64,000 bases of DNA from contig CALSUH010000015.1 in assembly GCA_943789485.1 (NCBI GenBank), positions 1 through 64,000 of the forward strand, read 5' to 3'. Of the stretch, positions 1 to 10,373 are shown one piece after another (the stretch's first letter is position 1; every line of letters begins with the position of its first letter). Below the pieces are notes generated by a model. That model saw nothing but the letters and a program-made list of their open reading frames with translations, ran no database searches and was not told where the DNA came from. The DNA comes from an uncultured Pseudomonadales bacterium. Its GTDB lineage: Bacteria; Pseudomonadota; Gammaproteobacteria; Pseudomonadales; Pseudohongiellaceae. The position numbers were made by a program, and so were the translations under genes.

Positions 1-1
1 A

Positions 2-109
2 GTTCTTTACCTGTGGTACGACAATGAATTTGGCTACTGTTGTCAGGTAGGAAGAATGGTCTACAAAATGGCAGGCATCATTTATCAGCAATATCCTTTA
101 GAGGAATAG
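2..109 (+). CDS. gap: Glyceraldehyde-3-phosphate dehydrogenase, C-terminal end (partial)
   Basis: Only the last 35 codons are in the window; the gene starts upstream. The visible peptide contains WYDNEFGY, the strongly conserved C-terminal motif of GAPDH, which oxidises glyceraldehyde 3-phosphate to 1,3-bisphosphoglycerate with NAD(P)+. A tyrosine/methionine-rich tail and a TAG stop follow at 107-109. Which GAPDH class it belongs to (glycolytic or gluconeogenic) cannot be judged from this fragment. It is followed by about 200 bases without a gene before nqrA. Confidence 0.85.
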   Translation, partial: VLYLWYDNEFGYCCQVGRMVYKMAGIIYQQYPLEE

Positions 110-227
110 TACTGGCAGATATTTTGTCGAAGTAGCTGGCTGAAGCTGGCTATTTTAGAGGCTTAGGCCTATAATTCGCCCCGCTTGAAACGCAGCCGAC
201 AAATTCCAAAACACACAGTATTCTTCG

Positions 228-256
228 CCGCGACCATGTTGCAGTCATGATCGCGG
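228..256. other. Stem-loop between gap and nqrA
   Basis: An 11-bp imperfect inverted repeat (left arm 228-238, seven-base loop 239-245, right arm 246-256, one C/A mismatch) lies between gap and nqrA. It is followed by a T-rich but interrupted stretch (257-270). It could be a weak terminator for gap or an operator for nqrA; the sequence does not decide. Confidence 0.35.
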
Positions 257-311
257 TCGTATTGTATTTTCAACCACTGCGAATACGCTTAGCAGCACCT
301 AGATTGACTCA

Positions 312-1676
312 ATGATCAGAACAAAACGTGGACTGAATCTACCGATTTCCGGAGCCCCCGAACAGGCGCTAGGAAAGGCTTGGTCGACGCGCTCTGTTGC
401 GCTGCTTGGCTGCGACTACGTAGGCTTGAAACCGACCATGCTTGTTGCCGAAGGCGATAAGGTGTTGCTAGGTCAAGCGCTGTTTCGCGACAAAAAAAAC
501 CCCTCGGTAACTTTCACGTCCCCTGGTTGCGGGCGAATCAGTGCCATCAATCGTGGTCCGCAAAGAAAGCTCCTCTCGGTAGTCGTTGAATTGGAAGAAA
601 ATGGGAAACCCGGCGAGCAAGTCCCGCTGAATAGCTATTCCGATGCTGAGCTAGCCGGCTTGTCGCGAAAAACTATTGTAGAAGGCCTCATAACTTCCGG
701 CCTATGGACTAGCCTGCGAACGCGCCCCTTTAGCAAGGTAGCTGATCCGTCCGGACAGGCGCATTCACTTTTCATCAATGCGATGGATACGAATCCGCTA
801 GCTGCGCATCCGAGCATCGTTATGAAGGGCGAGGTGAGTAACTTTGTGCTGGGCGTAAATCTATTATCGAAATTGCCTCAGCAACACACCTATGTCTGCG
901 TAGATCGCAAGGTTGATGGCCTGTTGCAGGGGCAAGAGTTCGCGGACAGTGTAAGGGTTCAGGAATTCAGAGGGCCTCATCCCAGCGGCCTGACCGGAAC
1001 ACATATTCATTACCTAGAGCCGGTGGGCATGGGCAAACATATTTGGTCACTGAACTATCAGGATGTGATCGCTATTGGCAAGCTATTCCGCACAGGAAAA
1101 CTAAGCGTTGAGCGCATTATTTCTTTGGCGGGACCTCAGGTGAGTGAGCCTCGACTACTTGTGAGTCGCCTCGGTGCCGACCTTCAAGCATTGTGTGCAG
1201 GCGAACTGGAACCGCACGAAAGCCGGATCATTTCAGGGTCTGTGCTAGGTGGTCGAACGGCTGCGAATGCACAGAGCTATCTCGGTCGCTACCACTTGCA
1301 GGTATCAGTGCTACGTGAAGGCAGGGAACGTTCGCTGTTGGGCTATCTGTCGCCGGGAGCGAATCGCCATTCGGTTATGGGGATTTATATCTCCGCTATC
1401 GATAAGAGCAAGCGCCACGCAATGTCCACTAATACACAAGGTAGTGATAGAGCAATGGTGCCGATCGGCGCATACGAAAAAATTATGCCGCTAGACATTC
1501 TTCCGACTCAATTGCTACGTGCATTAATAGTCGGCGATCTAGAGACGGCGCAGAATCTCGGTGCACTTGAACTCGATGAGGAAGACCTGGCGCTTTGTAG
1601 TTATGTCTGTCCGGGAAAGTATGAGTACGGACCCATTTTGCGTGACAATCTTGCGCGTATAGAGAAAGAGGCATAA
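312..1676 (+). CDS. nqrA: Na+-translocating NADH:quinone reductase subunit A
   Basis: First gene of the nqrABCDEF set. NqrA is the cytoplasmic/peripheral subunit of the Na+-pumping NADH:ubiquinone oxidoreductase and contributes to quinone binding. The 454-residue length matches the family. The N-terminus (residues about 1-80) holds the lipoyl-like fold typical of NqrA and RnfC, with [13 protein letters not shown] and a SPGCGRIS segment. No internal stops. nqrB starts six bases after its stop codon, indicating one transcript. No strong Shine-Dalgarno is visible before the ATG, but N-terminal homology supports this start. Confidence 0.95.
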   Translation: MIRTKRGLNLPISGAPEQALGKAWSTRSVALLGCDYVGLKPTMLVAEGDKVLLGQALFRDKKNPSVTFTSPGCGRISAINRGPQRKLLSVVVELEENGKPGEQVPLNSYSDAELAGLSRKTIVEGLITSGLWTSLRTRPFSKVADPSGQAHSLFINAMDTNPLAAHPSIVMKGEVSNFVLGVNLLSKLPQQHTYVCVDRKVDGLLQGQEFADSVRVQEFRGPHPSGLTGTHIHYLEPVGMGKHIWSLNYQDVIAIGKLFRTGKLSVERIISLAGPQVSEPRLLVSRLGADLQALCAGELEPHESRIISGSVLGGRTAANAQSYLGRYHLQVSVLREGRERSLLGYLSPGANRHSVMGIYISAIDKSKRHAMSTNTQGSDRAMVPIGAYEKIMPLDILPTQLLRALIVGDLETAQNLGALELDEEDLALCSYVCPGKYEYGPILRDNLARIEKEA

Positions 1677-1682
1677 CGGACA

Positions 1683-2900
1683 ATGGGACTTCGTCGAGTA
1701 TTAGATGACATAGAGCCGCACTTTAACAAAGGTGGCCGGTACGAGTCTTGGTACGCTTTATTCGAAGCTGTAGATACCATTTTCTACACGCCAAGTAAGG
1801 TTACTGTTGCTGAGCCTCATGTGCGTGATGGAATAGATTTAAAGAGGGTGATGATTACGGTGTGGTTTGCCGCATTCTTCCCAATGTTTTATGGCATGTT
1901 TAATATCGGCTTTCAGGCGAATAGCGCGATAGTCGCCATGGGCCTCGAAGGAAGTGGCGACTGGCACGAAATTATCATCGCTGCCTTAGCTGGCCATGAT
2001 CCTAGTAGTATCTGGGATAACTTTGTCTACGGTGCCGCACACTATATCCCTATTTATCTCGTCGTGTTCCTAGTGGGAGGTTTTTGGGAAGTGTTGTTCG
2101 CGATGAAGCGAGGCCATGAAATCAACGAAGGCTTCTTTGTTACTTCAATCTTGTTCACCTTGATAGTGCCGCCGGATATTCCGCTGTGGCAGGCTGCGTT
2201 GGGGATTAGTTTTGGTGTCGTAGTGGGTAAAGAAGTCTTTGGCGGGACGGGTAAGAATTTTCTAAACCCTGCGCTGACAGGTCGCGCGTTTCTGTTCTTT
2301 GCCTATGCGCCACAGATGTCCGGCGATTCAGTCTGGACTGCAATAGACGGTTTTAGCGGTGCCACGCCACTTAGTCAAATAGCGGCGGAAGGCTTACCTG
2401 CAATAGCTGTAGCGACCGGGCGTGGACTGAGTTGGCTAGATGCCTTCTTCGGTCAAATGCAGGGTTCTATTGGTGAAACATCGACGCTAGCTATATTGCT
2501 AGGCGCTTGTGTATTGTTAGTCACTCGTATCGCATCTTGGCGCATCATGCTGGGTGTTTTTTTTGGCATGTGTGCGACCGCGACGCTATTTAATTTCATT
2601 GGCTCCGATACTAACCCAGCCTTCGCGACACCTTGGTACTGGCATTTTGTCCTCGGTGGTTTTGCCTTCGGTATGGTGTTTATGGCGACCGATCCAGTTT
2701 CAGCCTCGATGACTAGTACCGGCAAGTGGATATTCGGAGCTTTGATCGGTTTTATGATCGTACTTATTCGCGTGGTGAATCCAGCCTATCCGGAAGGTAC
2801 GATGTTAGCGATATTGTTCGCGAATCTGTTTGCGCCACTTATTGATTACTTCGTAGTGAAGGCAAATATAAGTAGAAGGAGGGCGCGCGGTGTCCTCTAA
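1683..2900 (+). CDS. nqrB: Na+-NQR subunit B
   Basis: Polytopic inner-membrane subunit (405 residues) that carries a covalently bound FMN and riboflavin and takes part in Na+ translocation. The flavinylation motif SGAT is visible at residues about 225-228, so Thr228 is the expected FMN acceptor, attached by ApbE (encoded downstream). Many hydrophobic segments alternate with short loops, as in the NqrB/RnfD family. Its 3' end overlaps the nqrC start by 11 bases, which suggests translational coupling. Intact reading frame. Confidence 0.96.
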   Translation: MGLRRVLDDIEPHFNKGGRYESWYALFEAVDTIFYTPSKVTVAEPHVRDGIDLKRVMITVWFAAFFPMFYGMFNIGFQANSAIVAMGLEGSGDWHEIIIAALAGHDPSSIWDNFVYGAAHYIPIYLVVFLVGGFWEVLFAMKRGHEINEGFFVTSILFTLIVPPDIPLWQAALGISFGVVVGKEVFGGTGKNFLNPALTGRAFLFFAYAPQMSGDSVWTAIDGFSGATPLSQIAAEGLPAIAVATGRGLSWLDAFFGQMQGSIGETSTLAILLGACVLLVTRIASWRIMLGVFFGMCATATLFNFIGSDTNPAFATPWYWHFVLGGFAFGMVFMATDPVSASMTSTGKWIFGALIGFMIVLIRVVNPAYPEGTMLAILFANLFAPLIDYFVVKANISRRRARGVL

Positions 2901-3693
2901 AGACTCTACAAAAAGAACATTGATCGTTGCTTTCAGCCTCTGCGTGGTTTGCTCAATAATCGTATCGGGAACCGCGGTGATCTTGAAGCCGATGCAAGAC
3001 GCGAACCGAATTCTCGATAGGAATAAAAATATTTTGAGTGCTGCTGGCTTGTTCGATTCGCAGCAAGACGGTGATGAGGTGGTAGCAGAACGCTTTAGCC
3101 AATTCTCAACCTATGTTATCGACCTTAATGAACAGCGTGTACTCGGCGAAGAGCAGCTCGAGCAATTGCAGATCGACATAGACGGCTACGATCAGCGCTT
3201 AGTTATCAATGATCCTAATTATTCCGAAGCGTTGGAGCGTCAGAAAGATATCGCGAATATTAAACGACGCGTTATTTACCCGATGATCTATGTTGTAACG
3301 GAAAATCAAGAAATAGAAACGATCGTCGTACCAGTAAGCGGCTACGGCCTTTGGGGGATTCTATACGGCTTTCTCGCCCTTGAAGGCGACGCGAACACTG
3401 TTAAGGGCTTAGCTTTTTATGAATTAAAAGAGACGCCGGGATTGGGTGCAGAAGTTAGCAATCCAAGATGGACTGCGCTCTGGCCAGGAAAGAAAATTTA
3501 CGATGAAGTCGGTGAGGTTGGCCTAAGGGTCATTAAAGGACAGGGCAGTGGCGACTATCAGATAGATGGCTTGTCCGGCGCAACACTTACCACTCGCGGG
3601 GTCGATAATCTGATTCAATACTGGCTAGGCGATGATGCGTATGGGCCTATTTTGGCACAGCTACGTGAGACAGGGCTGCAGACTAATGATTGA
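2890..3693 (+). CDS. nqrC: Na+-NQR subunit C
   Basis: Periplasm-facing subunit (267 residues) with one N-terminal membrane helix (about residues 10-33) and an FMN-binding domain. The flavinylation motif [10 protein letters not shown] lies near residues 226-235, with Thr232 as the expected covalent FMN site. Start is GTG at 2890 inside the end of nqrB; a strong purine-rich ribosome site (aaggaggg) lies just upstream. Length and domain order match NqrC. nqrD follows after 27 bases. Confidence 0.95.
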   Translation: MSSKDSTKRTLIVAFSLCVVCSIIVSGTAVILKPMQDANRILDRNKNILSAAGLFDSQQDGDEVVAERFSQFSTYVIDLNEQRVLGEEQLEQLQIDIDGYDQRLVINDPNYSEALERQKDIANIKRRVIYPMIYVVTENQEIETIVVPVSGYGLWGILYGFLALEGDANTVKGLAFYELKETPGLGAEVSNPRWTALWPGKKIYDEVGEVGLRVIKGQGSGDYQIDGLSGATLTTRGVDNLIQYWLGDDAYGPILAQLRETGLQTND

Positions 3694-3720
3694 TCAATTC
3701 ATTAAATTTGGTGTAAAAAC

Positions 3721-4383
3721 ATGAGCAGTGTTAAGCAAATATTATTGACGCCGCTATTTGAAAACAATCCTATAGCTCTACAAATACTCGGCGTATGTTC
3801 GGCGTTGGCGGTAACGACACAGTTGAGCGTTACACTTGTTATGTGTGTCGCGCTTACTACAGTGACCGCTTTTTCCAATTTGTTCATCTCGATGATTCGC
3901 AATCAGATGCCTTCTAGCATCCGAATTATCGTGCAGATGACGATCATTGCATCCTTGGTTATCGCGGTCGACCAGTTCCTGCAGGCGTTTGCCTATGAAA
4001 TCAGTAAGAATTTAAGTGTGTTCGTAGGCTTGATCATCACAAATTGTATTGTTATGGGTCGCGCTGAAGCCTTTGCGATGAAGAACCCACCAGTCTTAAG
4101 TTTTCTTGACGGCATCGGTAACGGAATGGGCTATTCATTGGTGCTTATAGTCGTCGCTTCGGTTCGTGAGCTGTTCGGGTCGGGCTCCCTGCTGGGTTTT
4201 CAGATTCTTCCTCTAATCGAGAATGGAGGCTGGTATCAGGCTAACGGTCTTATGTTGTTGTCGCCCAGCGCGTTCTTCATCATCGGGTTTTTTATCTGGG
4301 CTGTGCGTAGCGTGAAGAAGGATCAAGTGGAGGCTCGTGAGTTTCGTATGGCTTCCCAAAGTACGCCCGATGGTGCGTTCTGA
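3721..4383 (+). CDS. nqrD: Na+-NQR subunit D
   Basis: Hydrophobic subunit of 220 residues in the NqrD/RnfE family. NqrD and NqrE form the paired half-channel bundle that coordinates an intramembrane [2Fe-2S] centre. The segment [24 protein letters not shown] (here [10 protein letters not shown] then [10 protein letters not shown]) holds the conserved cysteine of the family. Intact frame. Its TGA overlaps the nqrE start region (4383), consistent with coupled translation. Confidence 0.95.
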   Translation: MSSVKQILLTPLFENNPIALQILGVCSALAVTTQLSVTLVMCVALTTVTAFSNLFISMIRNQMPSSIRIIVQMTIIASLVIAVDQFLQAFAYEISKNLSVFVGLIITNCIVMGRAEAFAMKNPPVLSFLDGIGNGMGYSLVLIVVASVRELFGSGSLLGFQILPLIENGGWYQANGLMLLSPSAFFIIGFFIWAVRSVKKDQVEAREFRMASQSTPDGAF

Positions 4384-4992
4384 TGGAACAGTTACTTAAC
4401 CTCTTCGTAAAAGCGGTATTCATCGAGAACATGGCCTTGCAGATGTTTCTTGGCATGTGCACCTTTCTAGCCGTTTCGAAAAAGATTGAAACAGCGATCG
4501 GCTTAGGCGTTGCAGTGATGGTAGTGCAGGTGATTACTGTGCCAGCCAACAACATCATCTTTAATCACCTCTTACGCGAAGGCGCATTGGATTGGTTAGG
4601 TATGCCTGAATTGTCGTTGCAGTTTCTTGGTTTTCTTTGTTACATCGGAGTGATCGCTGCGATCGTGCAAATTTTAGAGATGTTTCTCGATAAATATGTG
4701 CCAGCTCTGTATAACGCGCTAGGTGTTTTCCTGCCGCTAATAACAGTTAACTGCGCAATCCTTGGCTCTACGCTATTGATGGTCGAGCGAGATTATTCAT
4801 GTCCCAGAAAGCGTCGCATTTGGGCTGGGTTCTGGTTTCGGTTGGGCGCTTGCGATTGTTGCGCTTGCTGGCATACGCGAGAAGCTCAAGTACAGTGATG
4901 TGCCGGAGGGCCTTCGCGGGCTGGGTATAACATTTATCACGGTAGGTTTAATGTCGCTGGGCTTTATGTCATTAAGCGGCGTCTCGCTGTAG
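4383..4992 (+). pseudogene. nqrE: Na+-NQR subunit E, interrupted by one frameshift
   Basis: NqrE is the partner of NqrD. The first 139 codons read normally through MVERDYS; an extra base at about 4800 then throws the frame into an unrelated tail that ends at 4898. Skipping that base restores a perfect NqrE C-terminus ([16 protein letters not shown], then [13 protein letters not shown], then a hydrophobic tail ending SLSGVSL) to the TAG at 4990-4992, giving the expected 202 residues. Everything else is well conserved. The likeliest reading is a single +1 sequencing or assembly error, or a very recent mutation. A programmed frameshift is not known for nqrE. Confidence 0.9.
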
Positions 4993-5040
4993 GCGCAGTT
5001 AAACAGTAGATGCAGTTAAAAAGCAGAAGTAGTTAAGAAA

Positions 5041-6274
5041 ATGATTGATATCACAACAATATTCGGCGGCGTCGCACTATTTACTACAGTAGTGATGCTG
5101 CTTGTGTTCGTAATACTGTTCGCTCGTTCAAAACTGGTGACTAGCGGCGATATACACATCGAAATAAATGGCGATCCGGATAGGTCTATAACGGTGCCCG
5201 CCGGTGGCAAGCTACTGAATACCCTTGCCGATGCTGGCATCTTTCTGTCGTCAGCCTGTGGCGGCGGCGGGGTACCTGTGCGCAGTGTAAATGTCAGATA
5301 GTAGATGGGGGCGGTTCTATGCTGCCGACAGAGACAGGTCACTTCACGCGCGGCCAAGCAAAAGATAACTGGCGCCTCTCTTGTCAGGTAGCCGTTAAGC
5401 AGGATATGAAGATTCAAATCGCTCCTGAGTTTTTCGGGGTGAAGCAATGGGAGTGCACGGTTCGTTCGATCGATAACGTCGCGACATTTATTAAAGAATT
5501 AGTGTTGGAAATTCCTGATGGCGAGAGTGTCGACTTTAAGGCAGGCGGCTATGTGCAGCTAGAAGTGCCGCCGCATGTTGTCAAATATAGCGACTTTGAT
5601 ATCGGTAAAGAGTATCGCAGTGACTGGAATCACTTCGGCCTGTTCGATGTGGTGTCTAAGGTAAATGACACTACGGTACGTGCCTACTCGATGGCGAACT
5701 ATCCGGACGAGAAGGGTGTGATCAAGTTCAATATCCGCATCGCTACACCACCGCCGGGAACGAAGTTCCCAGCCGGGAAGATGTCTTCCTATGTGTTTAA
5801 CCTTAAGCCAGGAGATAAGGTTAAGGTGTTCGGCCCCTTTGGCGACTTCTTTGCAAAAGAAACCAAGGCTGAGATGGTGTTTATTGGTGGCGGTGCCGGC
5901 ATGGCTCCAATGCGTTCACATATCTTCGACCAGCTGCGTAGATTGCACAGTGATAGAAAGATAAGCTTTTGGTATGTGCGCTCGAAGTCGGCGCGAGATG
6001 TTCTATGAAAGAGACTACAACACACTTGCGAGCGTGTGTGTTAATTTTGAGTGGCATGTTGCACTCTCGGACCCGCAGCCAGAAGACGTTTGGTCGGGAT
6101 TTGACTGGATTTATTCACAATGCAGTGCTGGAAAATTATCTTCAGAACCATCCAGCGCCGGAAGATTGTGAATACTATATGTGCGGACCGCCGATGATGA
6201 ACGCGGCAGTTGTAAAGATGCTGAAAGACTTGGGTGTAGAAGACGAAAATATAGCTCTCGATGAATTTTCCTAA
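5041..6274 (+). pseudogene. nqrF: Na+-NQR subunit F, interrupted by three frameshifts
   Basis: NqrF is the NADH-oxidising entry subunit: one N-terminal helix, a [2Fe-2S] ferredoxin domain, then an FAD/NADH reductase domain. All parts are present but in different frames. Frame 1 (5041 on) ends in the cluster motif SACGGGG at about 5260-5272, where two extra bases (or one missing) precede the TCAQCKC cysteines. The second piece runs to FWY at about 5971-5982 (+1). The third runs to SGFD at about 6106 (extra T). The last gives [23 protein letters not shown] and the stop at 6272-6274. Each junction restores recognisable NqrF, so the shifts look like small insertions in a well-kept gene. Confidence 0.9.
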
Positions 6275-6327
6275 CAGAAGCGCTGCTACTGGCGCAGCAC
6301 TGCCAGCAGCGCAACGGGTTATGCCGC

Positions 6328-7383
6328 ATGAACAAACCACTCAAACGTAATAGTTTCATAGCGGCATTTCTGGCCCTCTTTCTAGGCTCGGTTTTGTTCT
6401 TCACCGGTGGTGATGACATTCAGCAGTTGAATGGCCTAACCATGGGCACAAGTTATCAGGTTCAGATCGTGGATATGCCTGCGAATATTGCGGCTGCAGA
6501 CCTTGCCGCTGATATTGGCGAGTTACTGAAGCAGCTAGATACCGAAACCTTCTCCACTTATGCCAGCAATTCTGAGCTATCCCGATTCAATCGACATGGG
6601 GTCAATACTCCCTTTGCGGCCTCCTCCCAGATGATCGAAGTGTTGCTGATGGCGCAGGAAATTTCCGCACTTAGCGGTGGCGCCTTCGATGTTACTGTGG
6701 GTCCACTGGTAAATCTCTGGGGCTTCGGCCCTAATCTTGCCGTGTTCGAGACGGTCCCGACACAGTCGCAAATAGATGATGCAAGGTTACGGGTAGGTTT
6801 CGAGTTTCTGCGGATTAGCCCCGCGAATAAAGAGATTCGGAAGACGCGCGATATGTATGTCGACCTGAGCGCCATAGCGAAGGGCTATGCCGTGGATCAG
6901 CTAGCTGAATATCTAGACGAAATCGGCGTAGATAATTATTTTCTGGAAATAGGCGGTGAATTAAAGATTAAGGGGTCGAAGCCCGGAGGCGAAGGCTGGG
7001 TGCCAGCGATAGAAGCCCCTGTAGAGACAGTCTCTGAGGTCTATCAAATTTTTTATAGCCGTGGTGATAATATAGCCGTGGCGGGTTCGGGTGACTATAG
7101 AAATTATTTCGAGGAAGAAGGGCAGCGCTATTCTCATGAGATTGACCCGCGAAATGGCAGGCCTGTGACCCATAGCTTAGCGGCGGCGTATGTGATCGAT
7201 GAGTCTACGGCGCGTGCAGATGCGTTGGCTACAACGTATATGATTTTGGGCCCCGACGCTGCTGAGGATCTCGCATCGAGACAAGGGCAGGCGGTCTATT
7301 TTATCTACAAGAGCGGCGGGGACGGATTCGAAGACTATGTTAGTGCTGAATTTAACCGTTACCTTGAAAGCGATTTACAATAG
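6328..7383 (+). CDS. apbE: FAD:protein FMN transferase (ApbE)
   Basis: ApbE attaches FMN through a phosphoester bond to Thr residues of NqrB and NqrC, so its place right after nqrF fits. The protein has 351 residues: an N-terminal membrane anchor (about residues 9-26), then the ApbE domain with LNGLTMGTSYQVQ, the acidic/Gly motif FLEIGGELKIKG and the late motif DPRNGRPVTHSLAAAYV. No lipobox cysteine is seen, so it is probably held by an uncleaved or signal-type helix rather than as a lipoprotein. It starts 54 bases after nqrF. Confidence 0.94.
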   Translation: MNKPLKRNSFIAAFLALFLGSVLFFTGGDDIQQLNGLTMGTSYQVQIVDMPANIAAADLAADIGELLKQLDTETFSTYASNSELSRFNRHGVNTPFAASSQMIEVLLMAQEISALSGGAFDVTVGPLVNLWGFGPNLAVFETVPTQSQIDDARLRVGFEFLRISPANKEIRKTRDMYVDLSAIAKGYAVDQLAEYLDEIGVDNYFLEIGGELKIKGSKPGGEGWVPAIEAPVETVSEVYQIFYSRGDNIAVAGSGDYRNYFEEEGQRYSHEIDPRNGRPVTHSLAAAYVIDESTARADALATTYMILGPDAAEDLASRQGQAVYFIYKSGGDGFEDYVSAEFNRYLESDLQ

Positions 7384-7395
7384 GAAGGGATTGAA

Positions 7396-7575
7396 ATGAC
7401 GGTTTTTCTAATTACATTTCTGCTTATGGTAGTGGTGATTGTGATCATGTCGATTGGCGTGTTATTCGGTCGGAAGCCTGTGCAGGGTTCCTGTGGTGGG
7501 ATGAATAATGTTGTTGGGCTGAAAGAATGTGAGATATGTGGTGGTGAACCTAAAAAATGCGAGAGCAGCCTCTAA
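7396..7575 (+). CDS. nqrM: Na+-NQR maturation protein NqrM (DUF539 family)
   Basis: A 59-residue protein, found by reading this gap directly. It has one N-terminal membrane helix (residues about 3-23) and a short cytoplasmic tail with four cysteines in the pattern GSCGGMNN, CEICGG and KKCES. This matches NqrM, the factor needed to assemble Na+-NQR, thought to deliver iron for the NqrD/E cluster. It sits 12 bases after apbE with a purine-rich site (aggaaggga) ahead of the ATG, so it belongs to the nqr operon. Confidence 0.9.
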   Translation: MTVFLITFLLMVVVIVIMSIGVLFGRKPVQGSCGGMNNVVGLKECEICGGEPKKCESSL

Positions 7576-7754
7576 TAGAGTTCCGCGCCGGCGGGAAAAA
7601 TCCTCTAGGTTGTCAGCAACAGGAAAGAAGCAATTCTAAACAGACACCGCAGTAGCGCAAAGGAGATAGTTCTTATCAGGTATCACAGTTAACAATATAA
7701 GAATAATTCGACCTAGCTCCCATGAATAATTGGATAAATATTTCGAGATCTGCC

Positions 7755-9140
7755 ATGCAAAAAGAACACTTTGACATCATAGTTATAGGCAGTGGCCCTG
7801 CGGGTGAAGCTGCCGCCATGAGTGCGAAGAAGAAAGGGCGCGCGGTTGCTGTCGTATGTGACCTTGAATCTGTTGGTGGCAGTTGCACACATTACGGGAC
7901 AATACCCTCGAAGGCGCTACGCCATTCAGTTAAGGAAGTCATGCAGTTTAATGCGAATCCCATGTTTAGAGATTTGGGCGACGCGAGGAAGTTAAGTTTT
8001 CAGCAAGTATCGAAACATGCTGATCGCGTCGTCTATGAGCAAGTGCAAATGCGCACCGATTTCTATGACAGGAACCACATACCTATATACAAAGGGCAGG
8101 CAAGCTTTCTCGACAAGAATACAATCAAGCTTGTTGGTAAGCGCAAAAAGTTGTCTGCTACGAGCTTTGTAATTGCGACAGGCTCTAGCCCTTATCATCC
8201 CCCGGGCGTCGACTTTTCACATGATCGTGTCTTCGATAGTGACACGATTCTAGATATGGACTGCTCGCCGCGTAAGGTGACTGTGATGGGGGCAGGTGTC
8301 ATTGGATGTGAATATGCTTCTATTTTTGGTGGTCTGGGTTGCAAGGTAGAGTTAATAAATCCTGCTTCTGGCCTACTAACTTTCCTCGATACCGAAATAG
8401 CCGATGCGCTGACTTATCACTTGCGGAATCTCGGGGTACGTAGTCGCCACAATGAAGAATTTGAGAAGATGGAGTGCAGCGACGACCACATCGTGACCTA
8501 CCTTAAGTCGGGTAAGAAGATTCGCAGTGATATAGTGCTCTGGGCGAATGGGCGAAGCGGAAATACTAAGAGTCTCGGCCTCAATGTGATTGGGCTGAAT
8601 ACAAACAGCAGACAACAGATATCAGTGAACGACAAGTATCAGACGTCCGTTAAGAATATCTATGCAGCCGGTGATGTGATTGGCTGGCCCTCGCTTGCAG
8701 GTGCAGCCTATGATCAGGGCAGGGCTGCGAGCAATGCCATTGTCGCGCCAGATGAGTGTTATCACGTTGAGCAGGTGGCAACGGGAATTTATACGATTCC
8801 CGAAATAAGCACGCTGGGCGCAACTGAGCAGGAGCTAACTGAGCAGAAAATACCTTACGAGGTCGGTAAGGCTTTCTTTAAAAATACTGCGCGGGCCCAG
8901 ATTACAGGCGAGCAGGTGGGGATGTTGAAGTTGATCTTTCATTTCGAGACCTTGGAGTTGTTAGGCATTCATTGTTTCGGCGATCAGGCGTCGGAGATTG
9001 TGCATATCGGTCAGGCAATCATGCGCCAGAGCGCTCCGGCGAATTCAATGAAATACTTTCTCAACACAACATTTAACTATCCGACTATGGCGGAGGCCTA
9101 CCGAACTGCCGCTCTTGATGGCTTAAACAGAGTTTTTTAG
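7755..9140 (+). CDS. sthA: Soluble pyridine nucleotide transhydrogenase (Si-specific)
   Basis: FAD enzyme of the pyridine nucleotide-disulphide oxidoreductase family that moves reducing equivalents between NADPH and NADH in the cytoplasm. The FAD motif [15 protein letters not shown] is at the start, [17 protein letters not shown] replaces the CxxxxC of true disulphide reductases (only one Cys is left, as in SthA), the second dinucleotide motif is [14 protein letters not shown], and the FAD-closing motif is [15 protein letters not shown]. The start at 7755 gives an N-terminus that fits the family; an in-frame ATG at 7722 would add 11 residues. It lies 180 bases after nqrM and may have its own promoter. 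Confidence 0.92.
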   Translation: MQKEHFDIIVIGSGPAGEAAAMSAKKKGRAVAVVCDLESVGGSCTHYGTIPSKALRHSVKEVMQFNANPMFRDLGDARKLSFQQVSKHADRVVYEQVQMRTDFYDRNHIPIYKGQASFLDKNTIKLVGKRKKLSATSFVIATGSSPYHPPGVDFSHDRVFDSDTILDMDCSPRKVTVMGAGVIGCEYASIFGGLGCKVELINPASGLLTFLDTEIADALTYHLRNLGVRSRHNEEFEKMECSDDHIVTYLKSGKKIRSDIVLWANGRSGNTKSLGLNVIGLNTNSRQQISVNDKYQTSVKNIYAAGDVIGWPSLAGAAYDQGRAASNAIVAPDECYHVEQVATGIYTIPEISTLGATEQELTEQKIPYEVGKAFFKNTARAQITGEQVGMLKLIFHFETLELLGIHCFGDQASEIVHIGQAIMRQSAPANSMKYFLNTTFNYPTMAEAYRTAALDGLNRVF

Positions 9141-9242
9141 AGGCCCCCTAGGTCTTGCTATGGGCGGATAACAGCGTTAGTTTATTCTGCACTGAGTAAT
9201 ACAATGTGACGGGCTGAGGCTCGCATCAGCAGGAGAGTAAAA

Positions 9243-9713
9243 ATGATAAGAACTGCCAGAGATATTCTTAAAGACAAAGGCGGTCACATGGTAACTACCA
9301 ATTCCGACGCTACCATCTATCAGGCGCTAACAATCATGACCCAGAATAAAGTGGGTTCGACTGTTGTCCTTGAAGAAGAAAAAATACTAGGTATCTGGAC
9401 CGAAAGAGATTTGATGTTCCGTGTTATGGAAGAGGGATTCAATCCTAAGACCGCGCGTCTCAAGGATAATGTGAGCTTTACTATAGTATCAGCGAATATC
9501 GAAGAGCATGCCTACCAGCTGATGGATAAATTCCTTGGTCGTCGCGTTCGCCATCTACTTATAGAAGAGGACGGTGAATATATCGGTTTGCTTTCGGTGG
9601 GCGATGTGATGAAGGCCAACTTGCAGCAGAAGAATGAAGAGTTCGAAAAGCTGAACCAAATGGTTAGCTTGGAGTACTACGAGAACTGGAAAGAAATTCA
9701 GTCGCAGCGCTAA
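9243..9713 (+). CDS. CBS-domain-pair protein
   Basis: A 156-residue cytoplasmic protein made of two CBS domains (about residues 15-65 and 75-130; second domain ends HLLIEEDGEYIGLLSVGDV) followed by a short helical tail. CBS pairs bind adenosyl ligands (AMP, ATP, SAM, NAD) and usually act as energy sensors. No fused catalytic domain is present, so the target is unknown. A good ribosome site (aggagag) precedes the ATG. It stands about 100 bases after sthA and is followed by a hairpin at 9759. Confidence 0.85.
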   Translation: MIRTARDILKDKGGHMVTTNSDATIYQALTIMTQNKVGSTVVLEEEKILGIWTERDLMFRVMEEGFNPKTARLKDNVSFTIVSANIEEHAYQLMDKFLGRRVRHLLIEEDGEYIGLLSVGDVMKANLQQKNEEFEKLNQMVSLEYYENWKEIQSQR

Positions 9714-10373
9714 TTAGATTTGTCTATCACTGGTATTTATAGTGAATCCTTGATTTCTCGCAGGCCGCTTCCTGCCTGCGTTTAGAGAGATAAAGTGCTT
9801 GCTATCGCGAAGCTATCCGTGTAAGTTTCCAAGCGATAATTAATGTCAGTTCTGTCTACGGTCATTTCACGATTTTTAGAAAAGGCAGGGTGCTATTAAG
9901 GTTCCAAATAATTACAATGCGAGCCCACAATCTCGGTCTGATTGCCTTTACTTCGTTCTAGTTTCTTGGAACTCAGTCAGCTAACGGGCTCCCATTAAAG
10001 AGCGGTTGATTTCTATGGGTAGTGACATACAGTCCCCGGCAGTTCCTGCCAAAGGTTATGATTTTTTTATGAGTCATACTGCTGGGCTAACTCCCCTCGA
10101 AATTCCATACCCCCACTCAAAATCCCTGCTAAATTTAGAAGTACTCTCTTTGTTGCGTTCGGCTACGCGGACATGTTCGCTGGTGGATACTCGGTATTTT
10201 GAGGGTCGAACGATAAGTCCAAAAGGGGCAGTTATTGCGTAGAAGGTATTAATGATTCAGCGGTCATTGAATTAGCGCCGGTAACGGAGTTTGATTCGGT
10301 GTGAATCCGGTAGACCGAGAGCCTGTAGCTTGTCGGGATGTTTGGAGTTAAGTGTTTGGAATTACCTAACGAA
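9714..10373. other. Non-coding leader region upstream of nuoA
   Basis: About 620 bases without a gene that I recognise. It holds the hairpin at 9759-9780, then two interleaved inverted repeats: GTTCCAA at 9901 with TTGGAAC at 9966, and GAGCCC at 9921 with GGGCTC at 9986. If all paired, they would form a pseudoknot-like fold. A segment at 10274-10330 (gtaacggag, then ggtgtgaatccgg, then gcctgtagc) faintly resembles the core of a cobalamin riboswitch but lacks the B12 box. A 75-codon open frame at 10015-10242 has no recognisable homology. Confidence 0.4.
9759..9784 (+). terminator. Possible terminator after the CBS gene
   Basis: A perfect 7-bp stem (cgcaggc / gcctgcg, arms 9759-9765 and 9774-9780) with an 8-base loop lies 46 bases after the CBS gene and is followed by a very short T run. 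The T tract is weak, so termination strength is uncertain. Confidence 0.4.

Noticed and set aside
4383..4992. Programmed frameshift in nqrE.
   Set aside because: No slippery heptamer or pause structure is evident at 4797-4803, and three more shifts lie in nqrF.
10015..10242. 75-codon open frame in the nuo leader.
   Set aside because: No recognisable domain, unusual composition and weak start context; likely a chance frame.
10274..10337. Cobalamin riboswitch upstream of nuoA.
   Set aside because: Only a short core-like stretch matches; the B12 box and the ~100 further bases required are missing before the start codon, and nuo is not a known target.
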